DNA of 64,000 nt from Rhodococcus sp. 14-1411-2a (GCF_002259485.1 NZ_NPGA01000020.1:372001-436000), one strand, 5' to 3'. Counted from the first letter of the stretch, positions 1 through 9,103 are shown. Made by a program: numbers and translations. Notes: generated by a model not told the origin, from the sequence alone.

Positions 1-2973
1 GGCTCCGGCGACCTGAACCTGGATTCGTTCCACCGAAGAGTCCACGTACCGAGCGGTGCCCGAGGACGTCGATTCTTCGCCGAGGGTGTTCCATGGCTCG
101 ATCGCACCCCGCAGCTCGATCTCGGCGTCACCGACCACGGTGGTGCCGATTCGGGGGAATCTGAACTCGGTGAACGGATCGAGCCAGCTGGTGTCGAAAT
201 CGATGCCGTGCTCGCGGAGGTCCTCGACGACACGCCCGATATCGTTGATGACGAAGTGCGGCAACATGTACCGACCGTGCAGATTGGCACCGTGCCGGAT
301 GAGAGGTGCCTTCAGCGGGGTGTCCCAGAACCGCGAGACCATCGATCGCACGAGCAGTGACTGCACCATCGCCATCTGATGGTGCGGCGGCATCTCGAAC
401 CCGCGCAGTTCGAGCAGTCCCAGTCGTCCGCGAGTGGAGTCGGGACTGTAGAGCTTGTCGATGCAGAACTCGGCGCGGTGCGTGTTGCCGGTGATGTCGG
501 TGAGCAGGTGCCGCAGCGCTCGGTCGACGACCCAGGGCGACGCCGATCGGTCGGCCCCGGTCAGTCGTTCGATCTCGCTGAATGCGACCTCGAGCTCGTA
601 GAGCGATTCCTCGCGGCCCTCGTCGGCGCGAGGAGCCTGCGACGTGGTGCCGATGAAGCGGCCCGAGAACAGGTACGACAGCGACGGGTGCCGCTGCCAG
701 TGCGTCAGCAGCGAGACCAACAGGTCCGGTCGACGCAGAACGGGTGAATCCACCGGCGTCACCCCGCCGAGCGTGATGTGGTTTCCACCGCCCGTTCCAC
801 GCGTGGTGCCGTCGTTGTCGAATCCCTCTGTGCTCAAACGGGACTGACGCGCCTCGAGGTAGAGACGCTCCATCAGATCGTTCTGTTCCGCCCACGAGGA
901 GGTCGGTTGCACGTTGACCTCGATCACACCGGGATCCGGTGTGACGGTGAGGGTTTGGATACGAGGATCGGACGGCGGACCGTAGCCCTCGATCACGACG
1001 GGCGTGTCGATGGTCGACGCCGCCTGCTCGACCCGCGAGACGAGATCGACGAAGTCGTCCAACCGATCCATCGGCGGCATGAACACGTGCAGGACGCCGT
1101 CGCGAACCTCGGCGACCAGTGCGGTGACGGCGGTGCCGCCCACCCCGGACGTCTCGTTCACCAACTGCGCGTAACGCGACTCGGCCGGGTTCACCGCACG
1201 CGGCGGTTGCTGGGTCAGCTGCGGTGTGGGCAGATCCGGCTTGGGCGCGGTGGGGTCTGCCGGGTTCTCGACGGGACCGCCGTCCCAGGAGATCGCGCGA
1301 AGTGGCAGCCGCAGGCCCGCGGGAGAATCGCCCTCCAGCAACACTATTCGGCCGCGGCGCAACTTCCAGTCCGAGCTCTCCCAGCCGGAGCCGTCCTCGG
1401 TGCGCGAGATGGGCAGAACGAATGCCGCAGGCTCGTCGGTACTGGCATCGAGCCGTTCGAGCAGTTTCTTTCTGGCATCCGCGGAATCGGCTCCCGGTTC
1501 GAGATCCTCGTCGTCGGCGGGCGGATCACCGTAGGGCTGGCGAACCAGGTCCAACAGTTTCACCAACGGGTCCTCGTAGGCGGGACGCGCCTGTGAGGCG
1601 GGCAGTCCGAGCGCCTTGACCAACTCGTCGATCAATGCCTGCGACGCCGAATTGTCCACCGGATCCGGGCGCAGGTCCTCGGCCAACCAGGGATCGGCGA
1701 TCAGATCGGAGTCGTGCCACAGAGCTTGACCGTCGGTACGCCAGAACAGTCCCACCTGCCACCGCGGCAGAGGTTCGCCGGGGTACCACTTGCCCTGGCT
1801 GCGCTGCACCAGACCGTCCGGTGCGTAGATGGTGCGAAGCCGTTCAGCGAGCACACTTGCCAGCTTGCGCTTGTGCGGACCGTCGGCAGTGGTGTTCCAC
1901 TCGGGCGCTTCCTGATTCTCGATCGCGACGAACGTGGGCTCGCCGCCGACGGTCAACCGAATGTCCTGATCGATCATCCGCTCGTCGATCTTCTCGGCTG
2001 TGGCCTTGATCGATTCCCACTGCTCGGCGGTGTACGGCAACGTCGTTCGCGGATCCTCGTGGACGCGGACGACGGTGTTCGAGAAGTCGAGTTCGGCCTT
2101 GCACTTGCTCGTCGCACCGGAGATGGCGGCGGCCGTCGACGGGTGCGGTGTGGCCGACAGTGGAATGTGGCCCTCGCCGGCGAACAGACCCGATGTCGGG
2201 TCCATCCCGACCCAGCCCGCACCGGGGAGGTAGACCTCGGTCCAGGCATGGAGATCGGTGAAGTCCTCCACCGGCCCGGACGGGCCGTCCAGCGACTTTA
2301 CGTCGGAGGACAACTGAACCAGGTAACCCGAGACGAACCGCGCTGCCAGACCCATCTGACGCAGTACCGACACCAGCAACCACGCCGAGTCGCGGCACGA
2401 CCCGACGGCGGACGTCAGGGTCAGATCGGGGGTCTGCACTCCGGGTTCCATGCGCACGGAGTACCCGACGTCGCCCATGACGGCTTGGTTTGCCATCACG
2501 AGAAAATCGATGGTGCGCAACGACTCTCCGCGTTCGGTGACAGCCGCCTGTAGCTTCTCCACCCAGGCCGAGACCACCGGTCCCGGTCCGGATCCGGCCT
2601 TGCCCTCGTCCACCGGCCGTAGATACGGCTCGAGGTCGGGCAGGTCGTGCTCTTCGTACGCGAAGCCGTAGTGCTCGGCCCATTCCTCGACGAAGAAGTC
2701 GAGGGGATTGATGGACGCCATGTCCGCGACGAGTCCGACGGTGATCGACAGGTGATCGGTTCGCTCGGGGAAGACCACCCGAGCGAGGAAGTTTCCGAAC
2801 ACGTCCTGCTGCCAATTGACGAAATGCTCCGCCGGCTCGATCTTCAGCGAGTACGCCTCGATGGGAGTGCGCGAATGCGGTGCCGGTCGCAGCCGAATTT
2901 CGTGCGGAAAGATCTTGACGGTGCGGTCGAATCGGTAGCTGGTGCGGTGTTCGAGTGCAACCTTGATGCCCAC
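1..2973 (-). CDS. Transglutaminase-like / DUF2126 amidoligase-type protein, C-terminus cut by window edge
   Basis: The visible 991 codons start at a GTG preceded by AGGGG and run off the left edge without a stop. Residues about 5-95 resemble the bacterial transglutaminase N-terminal domain. A transglutaminase core follows, with Cys193 in GSCRDSAWLL, His242 in DLHAWTEVYLP and Asp258 in GMDPTSG, the expected Cys-His-Asp triad. The remaining ~700 residues match the DUF2126 family, described as a putative amidoligase. Family members are about 1100 residues, so roughly 100 are missing. They usually sit beside alpha-E and circularly permuted ATP-grasp genes, which would lie outside the window. The substrate is unknown; a peptide or amide ligation/cleavage role is inference. 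Confidence 0.88.
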   Translation of the reverse strand, partial: MGIKVALEHRTSYRFDRTVKIFPHEIRLRPAPHSRTPIEAYSLKIEPAEHFVNWQQDVFGNFLARVVFPERTDHLSITVGLVADMASINPLDFFVEEWAEHYGFAYEEHDLPDLEPYLRPVDEGKAGSGPGPVVSAWVEKLQAAVTERGESLRTIDFLVMANQAVMGDVGYSVRMEPGVQTPDLTLTSAVGSCRDSAWLLVSVLRQMGLAARFVSGYLVQLSSDVKSLDGPSGPVEDFTDLHAWTEVYLPGAGWVGMDPTSGLFAGEGHIPLSATPHPSTAAAISGATSKCKAELDFSNTVVRVHEDPRTTLPYTAEQWESIKATAEKIDERMIDQDIRLTVGGEPTFVAIENQEAPEWNTTADGPHKRKLASVLAERLRTIYAPDGLVQRSQGKWYPGEPLPRWQVGLFWRTDGQALWHDSDLIADPWLAEDLRPDPVDNSASQALIDELVKALGLPASQARPAYEDPLVKLLDLVRQPYGDPPADDEDLEPGADSADARKKLLERLDASTDEPAAFVLPISRTEDGSGWESSDWKLRRGRIVLLEGDSPAGLRLPLRAISWDGGPVENPADPTAPKPDLPTPQLTQQPPRAVNPAESRYAQLVNETSGVGGTAVTALVAEVRDGVLHVFMPPMDRLDDFVDLVSRVEQAASTIDTPVVIEGYGPPSDPRIQTLTVTPDPGVIEVNVQPTSSWAEQNDLMERLYLEARQSRLSTEGFDNDGTTRGTGGGNHITLGGVTPVDSPVLRRPDLLVSLLTHWQRHPSLSYLFSGRFIGTTSQAPRADEGREESLYELEVAFSEIERLTGADRSASPWVVDRALRHLLTDITGNTHRAEFCIDKLYSPDSTRGRLGLLELRGFEMPPHHQMAMVQSLLVRSMVSRFWDTPLKAPLIRHGANLHGRYMLPHFVINDIGRVVEDLREHGIDFDTSWLDPFTEFRFPRIGTTVVGDAEIELRGAIEPWNTLGEESTSSGTARYVDSSVERIQVQVAGA

Positions 2974-3040
2974 GGCGAGCCCCTCGTGATAGTCCCGGTA
3001 TGGGTAGAACACCCAACCCTAGTAGGACCGGGCCCGGTGC

Positions 3041-3133
3041 GCTCGGCGAGAAATCGTGTCCGAAATGTACCGACCGGGCAGGTGTGTAGTGCTTGACACC
3101 CTCTTCGTGGTGGGGTTCGCTCGGCGAGAATCG
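3041..3133. repeat. Near-identical 15-16 bp direct repeat in a divergent promoter region
   Basis: GCTCGGCGAGAAATCG at 3041-3056 recurs as GCTCGGCGAGAATCG at 3119-3133, 78 bp apart. Both lie between the start of the transglutaminase-like gene (2973) and the start of the RDD gene (3180). The core CTCGGCGAG is almost a palindrome. A pair of binding sites for a regulator of both genes is possible. The rest of this 206-base gap holds nothing else I can name. Confidence 0.45.
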
Positions 3134-3179
3134 AGTATTCGTTCGACGCACGCCACACTTTGCAACCAAAGGGAATCTC

Positions 3180-3800
3180 GTGAGTGACAATTCACCCAAC
3201 GGACCGCAGTACGGCTCCGATCCGAACCAACCCCAGTACCCCACGAATCCAGCGTCCGGTTACCCGCCGCCCGGCAACTACCCACCGCCCGGCAACTATC
3301 CGCCCCCGGGCAACTATCCGCCGCCACCGGTAGGCGGAAACGCCGGATTCGGACTGGGCTCGCAGTTGCCCGGCGGCGCGCAGCCCGGCAGCCTCGGATC
3401 ACGTTTCGCGGCGCGCTTCCTGGACTTGCTCATTCTCGCGATCGTCCAGATCATCCTGTACTTGATTCTCCCCAGCGGGTTCTTCGGAACTTTCCTGATG
3501 GGTCTCGCGACTGCGCTCCTCGGCTTCGCGTACTTCACGCTGCTCGAGTCCTCCCGCGGCCAGACTCTGGGCAAGCAACTCCTCGGCCTACGCACCCTCG
3601 GCCCAGCAGGCGGACTGCCCACTCAGGCCGAGGCGGCCAAGCGCAATGCCTTCCTTCTGCTCAACATCGTGCCGTTCGTCGGCAGTTTCCTGGTGATCGT
3701 GGCGTACATCGTCGTTGCGGTGACCATCAACTCCAGCCCGACCAAACAGGGCAAGCACGACGAGATCGCCGGCGGAACCCAGGTCATCAGCATTTCGTAA
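3180..3800 (+). CDS. RDD-family membrane protein with Pro/Gly/Tyr-rich N-terminus
   Basis: The product is 206 aa, starting at GTG 3180 behind AAAGGGA; an in-frame TTG at 3093 has no comparable site. Residues about 20-55 are a cytoplasmic-looking proline-rich tail with repeated GNYPPP units. Three hydrophobic segments follow, and RFLDLLIL gives the Arg and Asp that name the RDD family. The function of RDD proteins is not settled; some are linked to ion or osmolyte transport. The next gene carries the same GNYPPP repeats, so the two proteins may work together (inference). Confidence 0.85.
   Translation: MSDNSPNGPQYGSDPNQPQYPTNPASGYPPPGNYPPPGNYPPPGNYPPPPVGGNAGFGLGSQLPGGAQPGSLGSRFAARFLDLLILAIVQIILYLILPSGFFGTFLMGLATALLGFAYFTLLESSRGQTLGKQLLGLRTLGPAGGLPTQAEAAKRNAFLLLNIVPFVGSFLVIVAYIVVAVTINSSPTKQGKHDEIAGGTQVISIS
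3261..3326 (+). repeat. 18-bp coding tandem repeat (GNYPPP)
   Basis: Three to four near-perfect copies of an 18-base unit, CCGCCCGGCAACTACCCA with wobble changes, encode consecutive GNYPPP motifs in the RDD protein. A related, more degenerate run lies at about 4066-4225 in the next gene. Such runs are prone to copy-number change by slippage. Confidence 0.7.
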
Positions 3801-3814
3801 CAACCCGTCCACGC

Positions 3815-3852
3815 ACGAGCGGACCTCCGACATCAGGCGGAGGCCCGCTCGT
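3815..3852 (+). terminator. Hairpin after the RDD gene
   Basis: The arms ACGAGCGGACCTCCG and CGGAGGCCCGCTCGT pair over 15 positions with one mismatch and an 8-base loop, starting 14 bases after the RDD stop codon. No T-run follows, so this is a probable but not canonical terminator. Confidence 0.55.
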
Positions 3853-3927
3853 CTGCGTTCACAGTGTTTCGGGGTCTCGGTGCTCCGAACCACCCCACGC
3901 GTCCCGACCACAGACCAGGAGAACGAC

Positions 3928-4962
3928 GTGAACGACGATCCGACCGACGAACCTCGGCCCGGCCAGGGTTCCGATCCCGACCGCCCCGAAACGCCGAACA
4001 CTCCCCCGCCGAACACGGGAAACACCCCGCCGCCTGCCGGCGGTCAGTATCTGCCCCCGCCCGGGAACTACCCGCCGCAGGGGAACTACCGACCGCAGGG
4101 ACCTCAGGGCGGCTACCCGCCTCCCGGTGGCTACCCACCCCCGCCAGGAAACTACCCGCCTCAGATCGGCGCGCCCGGCAGCTATCCACCGCCACCCGGT
4201 GCGTATCCACCCCCGCCCGGCAACTACGCGAACTACGGCAACCAGGGGTACGGACAGGTGCCGTTGGGTCCCAATCCCGGTCGCCTGGATGTCGGTGCAG
4301 CGCTGAGCTACAGCTTTGCCAAGTTCAAGGACAACGTCGGCCCGTGGCTCGCCATCACGGCCATCGTGTGGGCTGTCAGTGCTATCGGGGTCGTCCTGAT
4401 CTTCGCGTCGACGTTCACCGCGGCGATGGCAGCCGCCGACAGCGGTGACACGACGTTCACGACCACGACATCCGGGGTGGCCATCGTCGTCACGGCCATC
4501 GCCACGTTCGTGTCGTATTTCGTCAACGCCGCCTACGTTCGCGGAGCCCTGGACGAGACCGGCGCTCCCGAGAAACCGTCGTTCGGGCGGTTCTTTCAAC
4601 TCACCAACGTCGGCCAGATCGCCGTCCTGGCGTTGATCTGGACCGTCGTCAGCGTGGTGCTCGGTTTCATCCCGTTCCTCGGAACGGTCCTTCTGATCGC
4701 GATCGGCTTCCTCGCGAACTTCGCCTTGACGTTCCTGATCGATCGCAACCAGTCGGCGATCGAATCCATCAAGTCGAGTGTCGACCTGACCGTCAAGAAC
4801 TTCGGCCCGATGCTGCTGCTACTACTTCTGTTGACCGCGATCAACATCGGCGGCGCGCTGCTGTGTGGCCTCGGTCTGCTGTTCACCATCCCGATCTCGG
4901 TGATCGCGACCAACTACGCCTACCGCGTCCTCACCGGCGGTCCGCTGTCCCCCGCACGCTGA
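3928..4962 (+). CDS. Proline-rich multi-pass membrane protein
   Basis: The product is 344 aa, starting at GTG 3928 with AGGAGA six bases upstream. The first ~115 residues are low-complexity Pro/Gly/Tyr/Asn with GNYPP and GYPPP units. The rest holds about six hydrophobic segments, beginning near ALSYSFAKFKDNVGPW, and resembles the actinobacterial proline/glycine-rich transmembrane family of the Rv2560 type. The function is unknown. It lies 127 bases after the RDD gene on the same strand with a hairpin between them, so it may have its own promoter. Confidence 0.82.
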   Translation: MNDDPTDEPRPGQGSDPDRPETPNTPPPNTGNTPPPAGGQYLPPPGNYPPQGNYRPQGPQGGYPPPGGYPPPPGNYPPQIGAPGSYPPPPGAYPPPPGNYANYGNQGYGQVPLGPNPGRLDVGAALSYSFAKFKDNVGPWLAITAIVWAVSAIGVVLIFASTFTAAMAAADSGDTTFTTTTSGVAIVVTAIATFVSYFVNAAYVRGALDETGAPEKPSFGRFFQLTNVGQIAVLALIWTVVSVVLGFIPFLGTVLLIAIGFLANFALTFLIDRNQSAIESIKSSVDLTVKNFGPMLLLLLLLTAINIGGALLCGLGLLFTIPISVIATNYAYRVLTGGPLSPAR

Positions 4963-4994
4963 CCCACTGCTCCTGAAAAAACTCCCCCTACAGA

Positions 4995-5033
4995 CGAATG
5001 TCCCCGTAGCGCAGTGCGTTACGGGGACATTCG
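4995..5033. terminator. Strong bidirectional terminator between membrane-protein gene and aspS
   Basis: A 14-bp perfect arm, CGAATGTCCCCGTA with TACGGGGACATTCG, extends by a G-T pair and three more base pairs to a 3-base AGT loop. It is followed by TTTT on the forward strand and by an A-rich stretch (U-rich in the reverse transcript) on the other side. It lies between two convergent genes. Confidence 0.88.
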
Positions 5034-5045
5034 TTTTCGATCCTT

Positions 5046-6830
5046 CTAGGCCTCGGCTGGTTCTTCCTTCTTCTCCGGCTTGAAGTCGACGCCCGATTCC
5101 TTACGCTGCTGCGGCGTGATGGGTGCGGGCGCGTCTGTCAACGGGTCGATGCCGCCGCCGGACTTGGGGAACGCGATGACCTCTCGGATGGAATCGACTC
5201 CGGCGAGCAGCGCGGTGATGCGATCCCAGCCGAAAGCGATGCCGCCGTGCGGCGGTGCGCCGTACGAGAAGGCATCGAGAAGAAAGCCGAACTTCTCCTG
5301 TGCTTCTTCCTTGCCGATACCCATGATCGCGAACACCCGTTCCTGAATGTCCTTGCGGTGGATACGAATACTGCCGCCGCCGATCTCGTTTCCGTTGCAG
5401 ACGATGTCGTAGGCGTAGGCCAGAGCAGATCCGGGGTCGGTGTCGAACGTATCCATCGACTCCGGCTTCGGCGAGGTGAACGCATGGTGCACCGCCGTCC
5501 ACGCACCGGATCCGACCGCTACGTCCCCACTGGCGGTGGCGTCGGACGTGGGCTCGAACAGCGGGGCATCGACGACCCACACGAACGCCCACGCCTTCGG
5601 GTCGATCAGGTCGAGCTTCCGAGCGATCTCGCCGCGCACGGCACCGAGCAATCCACGGGATGCCTTGACAGGGCCGGCGGAGAAGAAGATCGCATCTCCG
5701 TTCTTCGCGCCGACGTGTGCGGCGAGGCCGTCGCGCTCGGCGTCGGTCAGGTTCTTGGCAACCGGACCACCCAGCGTGCCGTCCTCACCCACGAGAACGT
5801 ACGCGAGGCCCTTGTGGCCACGCTGCTTGGCGAATTCCTGCCATCGGTCGAGCTGCTTCCGGGGCTGGCTCGCGCCACCGGGCATGACGACCGCACCGAC
5901 GTACGGGGCCTGGAACACTCGGAAGGTGGTGTCGGAGAAGAAGTCCGTGCACTCGACCAGTTCGATCTCGAAGCGAAGATCGGGCTTGTCCGAACCGTAG
6001 CGACGCATCGCCTCGGCGTAGGTGATCCGCGGAATCGGAGCCGTGAAGTGATGCCCGACGAGCTTCCACAGCGATGCCAGGATCTCCTCGGCCAACAGGA
6101 TGACGTCGTCCTGGGTGACGAAGCTCATCTCGACGTCGAGCTGAGTGAACTCCGGCTGACGGTCGGCGCGGAAGTCCTCGTCTCGGTAGCACCGGGCAAT
6201 CTGGTAGTAGCGTTCGATACCGCCGACCATGAGCAGCTGCTTGAACAGCTGCGGACTCTGCGGCAGAGCGTAGAAGCTACCCGGCTGCAACCGCGCCGGC
6301 ACCAGGAAGTCGCGGGCACCCTCGGGGGTGGATCGCGTGAGCGTCGGAGTCTCGACCTCGACGAACTCGTGGTGCGCGAGCACCGAGCGGGCGGCGGCGT
6401 TGACATGAGAGCGCAGGCGAATGGCATGCCCGGGGCCCTCACGACGCAGATCGAGGTAGCGGTACTTCAGACGCGCTTCTTCGCCCGGCTGGTCGTCGAG
6501 CTGGAACGGCAGCGGTGCCGCCTCGGACAGAACCTCGATCTCGGAGGCCTCGACCTCGATCGCACCGGTGGGGATCTCGTAGTTGGCGTTGCCCTCGGGG
6601 CGGCCCTCGACCTTGCCGGTGACCTTCACGACGTATTCGGCGCGCAGGCGATGGGCCTGCTCGAGTGCTGCTCCCTCACGGAAGACGACCTGGGACACAC
6701 CGGACGCGTCGCGCAGATCGATGAAGATGACGCCGCCGTGATCGCGTCGGCGGGCCACCCATCCCGTCAGCGTCACGGTTCGGTCGACGTGCTCGGGGCG
6801 TAATGAGCCGGCGAGGTGGGTGCGCAGCAC
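5046..6830 (-). CDS. aspS: Aspartyl-tRNA synthetase
   Basis: This 594-aa class II synthetase charges tRNA-Asp with aspartate. An OB-fold anticodon domain begins LTGWVARRRDHGG. Motif 2 is at FRADRQPEFTQLD and motif 3 at GIAFGWDRI, with the bacterial GAD insertion between them. The start is GTG 6830, preceded by AAAGGA and giving VLRTHLAG, the usual actinobacterial N-terminus; the frame stays open upstream without a better site. Enzymes of this type in actinobacteria lacking AsnRS are generally non-discriminating and also charge tRNA-Asn for GatCAB. Likely orthologue of Rv2572c. Confidence 0.98.
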   Translation of the reverse strand: MLRTHLAGSLRPEHVDRTVTLTGWVARRRDHGGVIFIDLRDASGVSQVVFREGAALEQAHRLRAEYVVKVTGKVEGRPEGNANYEIPTGAIEVEASEIEVLSEAAPLPFQLDDQPGEEARLKYRYLDLRREGPGHAIRLRSHVNAAARSVLAHHEFVEVETPTLTRSTPEGARDFLVPARLQPGSFYALPQSPQLFKQLLMVGGIERYYQIARCYRDEDFRADRQPEFTQLDVEMSFVTQDDVILLAEEILASLWKLVGHHFTAPIPRITYAEAMRRYGSDKPDLRFEIELVECTDFFSDTTFRVFQAPYVGAVVMPGGASQPRKQLDRWQEFAKQRGHKGLAYVLVGEDGTLGGPVAKNLTDAERDGLAAHVGAKNGDAIFFSAGPVKASRGLLGAVRGEIARKLDLIDPKAWAFVWVVDAPLFEPTSDATASGDVAVGSGAWTAVHHAFTSPKPESMDTFDTDPGSALAYAYDIVCNGNEIGGGSIRIHRKDIQERVFAIMGIGKEEAQEKFGFLLDAFSYGAPPHGGIAFGWDRITALLAGVDSIREVIAFPKSGGGIDPLTDAPAPITPQQRKESGVDFKPEKKEEPAEA

Positions 6831-7000
6831 GGGTGTCCTTTCGAGAAAAATCCGCTGATCGTGTTCTTCGCTCACCGATCCTACGGAGCACATGACCGTA
6901 GAAGGAAACGAGATCGCGACGCGGCATGCGAAGCTATGGCCGACAGCAGCGATGTGTGTTCTCGCCACAGGGTGGGAGCTCGGCGGAGAGGAACTCGGGC

Positions 7001-7924
7001 ATGACCTTCAGAGAAGGTTCGCGGATGGAGCGGGGTCGAGTCTCCGTCGGCGGCAGCGGTGGCGGCGGACGCGGTGGCAAACTCGCCATCGGCGGTGGTG
7101 CAGGCGGCCTGATCATCATCGTCATCGCGCTGCTCTTCGGCGGAGATCCCGGTTCGATTCTCAATCAGATCAGTGGCGGTGACAGCTCGGCGGGGCAGGT
7201 CGACTCCGGCACCTCGGGGACCCTCGAGGGCTGCGAGACCGAGGCGGACGCGAACACCAAGATCGACTGCCGTATCGGATTCACGGTGTCGAGCCTGGAC
7301 ACCGTCTGGGAATCGCAGCTGCAAGCTCAGACCGGCGTCGCCTACGTTCAGCCCGGCGTGAATCTGTTCTCGGGAGCGACCAATACCGGCTGCGGCAACG
7401 CCACCAGCGCCGTCGGGCCGTTCTACTGCCCCGCCGATTCCACCGCCTACTTCGACACCAGCTTCTTCCAGGTTCTCGTCGACCAGTTCGGCTCGAGCGG
7501 CGGCCCCCTGGCGCAGGAGTACGTGGTGGCGCACGAGGTCGGCCATCACCTGCAGAACCAACTGGGCGACATCGGCCGCGCGCAGGCCGATCCTCAGGGA
7601 CCCGAGTCCGGTGGCGTCAAGGTGGAGCTGCAGGCCGATTGCTACGCGGGAATCTGGGCGCACTATGCAGCCGACACAGTCGATCCGGACACCGGGGTTC
7701 CGTTCCTCGAGCCGCTGACCACCACCGACATCGATGACGCTCTCTCCGCCGCGTCGTCGGTGGGCGACGACCGGATTCAGCAGGCATCCACCGGCAGCGT
7801 CAACCCCGAGGGCTGGACGCACGGTTCGTCTGCACAGCGACAGGCATGGTTCACCGCGGGCTACGAGACCGGGCAGGTGGCGGCCTGCGACACGTTCTCG
7901 GCGCGGGACCTGAACAATCCCTGA
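7001..7924 (+). CDS. Membrane-anchored neutral zinc metallopeptidase (YpfJ family)
   Basis: The product is 307 aa. ATG 7001 follows GAGAGG; upstream in-frame codons lack such a site. A glycine-rich cytoplasmic stretch precedes one transmembrane segment (about residues 28-45, GGLIIIVIALLFGG), placing the remaining domain outside the membrane. The motif HEVGHH, in VVAHEVGHHLQNQLG, is the zinc-binding HExxH of the YpfJ/zincin family, and ELQADCYAGIWAH supplies the downstream conserved acidic motif. The substrate is unknown. It is divergent from aspS across 170 bases. Confidence 0.92.
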   Translation: MTFREGSRMERGRVSVGGSGGGGRGGKLAIGGGAGGLIIIVIALLFGGDPGSILNQISGGDSSAGQVDSGTSGTLEGCETEADANTKIDCRIGFTVSSLDTVWESQLQAQTGVAYVQPGVNLFSGATNTGCGNATSAVGPFYCPADSTAYFDTSFFQVLVDQFGSSGGPLAQEYVVAHEVGHHLQNQLGDIGRAQADPQGPESGGVKVELQADCYAGIWAHYAADTVDPDTGVPFLEPLTTTDIDDALSAASSVGDDRIQQASTGSVNPEGWTHGSSAQRQAWFTAGYETGQVAACDTFSARDLNNP

Positions 7925-7950
7925 TCCCCGAAGTAGTCGGAACGACGTAG

Positions 7951-8979
7951 TCAGAACAAGGTGAGGGCCGGCCCCGAGGTCACCGACGCTCGGGGTTCGG
8001 CAGGTTCGTTCACGGGCAGCGAGCGGGTCTGCTCTGGGGCGAACCCGTACTTGTCGAGCAACGGATCGATGCGGCCACGTAGCCACTGCTTGTACTCCGG
8101 AGTCACGTAGGCCCCGTGCCCGTAGAGCTGACGGTACCGCCGCACCAACGCGGGGTGCTCCTTCACCAGCCAGCTCATGTACCAGTCTTTGGTGCTCGAA
8201 CGCAGATGCATCGGCAGGGCCGTCACGGTCGTCGCACCCGCCTCGGCCAGAGCACCGATGAGGCCGTCCAGTTGCTTGGCCCCGTCGGTGAGGAACGGAA
8301 TGACCGGTGCCACCAGAACTCCGCACTCCAGTCCGGCGTCGCGGACCGCTCGAACGAGGTCCAATCGTGCTCGCGGACCGGGGGTTCCGGGCTCGAGCTG
8401 CTTCTGCAGGTCGGCGTCGTGAATAGCGAGGCTGATGCTCACGTGCACGTCGACTTGCTGGGCAGCCAACGTCAACAGGGGTAGATCGCGTCGCAAGAGT
8501 GTGCCCTTGGTCAGAATCGAGAACGGAGTGCCAGATTCGGTCAGCGCCCGAATGATGCCGGGCATCAACCGATATCGGCCCTCCGCGCGTTGGTAGGGGT
8601 CGGTGTTGGTTCCCAGCGCCACCGGCTCACGCTTCCACGATCGCCGCGAAAGCTCCTTGCGCAGAACGGCCGCGACGTTGGTCTTGACGACGATCTGCGA
8701 GTCGAAGTCGTTGCCGGAGTCCAGATCCAGGTACTCGTGGGTGGGGCGGGCGAAGCAGTATCGACATGCGTGCGAGCATCCGCGCATCGGGTTGACGGTC
8801 CACGAGAAGGGCACCTGCGATTCGCTCGGAACCTCGTTCAGGGCGCTCTTGCACAGCACCTCGTGGAAGGTGATGCCCTCGAACTCCGGCGTCTGCACGC
8901 TGCGGACCAAACCCGACCGCTTGAGCCCCGGTAGCGCCCCGTCGTCCGCGGCGTCGAGAGTCTGACCCGCCCATCGCAT
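7951..8979 (-). CDS. Radical SAM protein of the Rv2578c type
   Basis: The product is 342 aa. The cluster motif CSHACRYC (CxxxCxxC) follows the conserved MRG and is followed by FARPTHEYL, typical of Rv2578c-type and spore-photoproduct-lyase-related radical SAM proteins. ATG 8979 gives MRWAGQ, matching the mycobacterial N-terminus. An SOS/LexA-type palindrome lies 9 to 24 bases upstream, so DNA-damage induction is likely. The reaction is not known; a nucleic-acid repair or modification role is inference. It is convergent with the metallopeptidase gene. Confidence 0.9.
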   Translation of the reverse strand: MRWAGQTLDAADDGALPGLKRSGLVRSVQTPEFEGITFHEVLCKSALNEVPSESQVPFSWTVNPMRGCSHACRYCFARPTHEYLDLDSGNDFDSQIVVKTNVAAVLRKELSRRSWKREPVALGTNTDPYQRAEGRYRLMPGIIRALTESGTPFSILTKGTLLRRDLPLLTLAAQQVDVHVSISLAIHDADLQKQLEPGTPGPRARLDLVRAVRDAGLECGVLVAPVIPFLTDGAKQLDGLIGALAEAGATTVTALPMHLRSSTKDWYMSWLVKEHPALVRRYRQLYGHGAYVTPEYKQWLRGRIDPLLDKYGFAPEQTRSLPVNEPAEPRASVTSGPALTLF

Positions 8980-8987
8980 GCACACAG

Positions 8988-9003
8988 TCGAACATTTGTT
9001 CTA
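8988..9003 (-). promoter_or_regulatory. LexA (SOS) box upstream of the radical SAM gene
   Basis: On the reverse strand the site reads TAGAACAAATGTTCGA. The mycobacterial/actinobacterial SOS consensus is TCGAAC-RNRY-GTTCGA, so 15 of 16 positions agree. It sits immediately upstream of the start codon at 8979, where LexA binding would block transcription. Confidence 0.82.
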
Positions 9004-9103
9004 TGCCGTGTCAAGGCCGGCCCGCCACTGCCGATCCCCGCTCGGGTGTGGTCATGGGAAGGCGATACCGTAGGCCCCCAGTCGATCCTAGGAGTGCACC
9101 GCC

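Noticed and set aside
3094..3099. TTGACA as -35 of the RDD gene
   Set aside because: No acceptable -10 lies 16-19 bases downstream.
3261..3326. CRISPR-like short repeats
   Set aside because: The 18-base units are contiguous with no spacers and are in frame, encoding GNYPPP.
5247..6803. Long open frame antisense to aspS
   Set aside because: It has no recognisable domain, and its composition is that of the mirrored GC-rich codon pattern of aspS; aspS motifs are unambiguous on the other strand.
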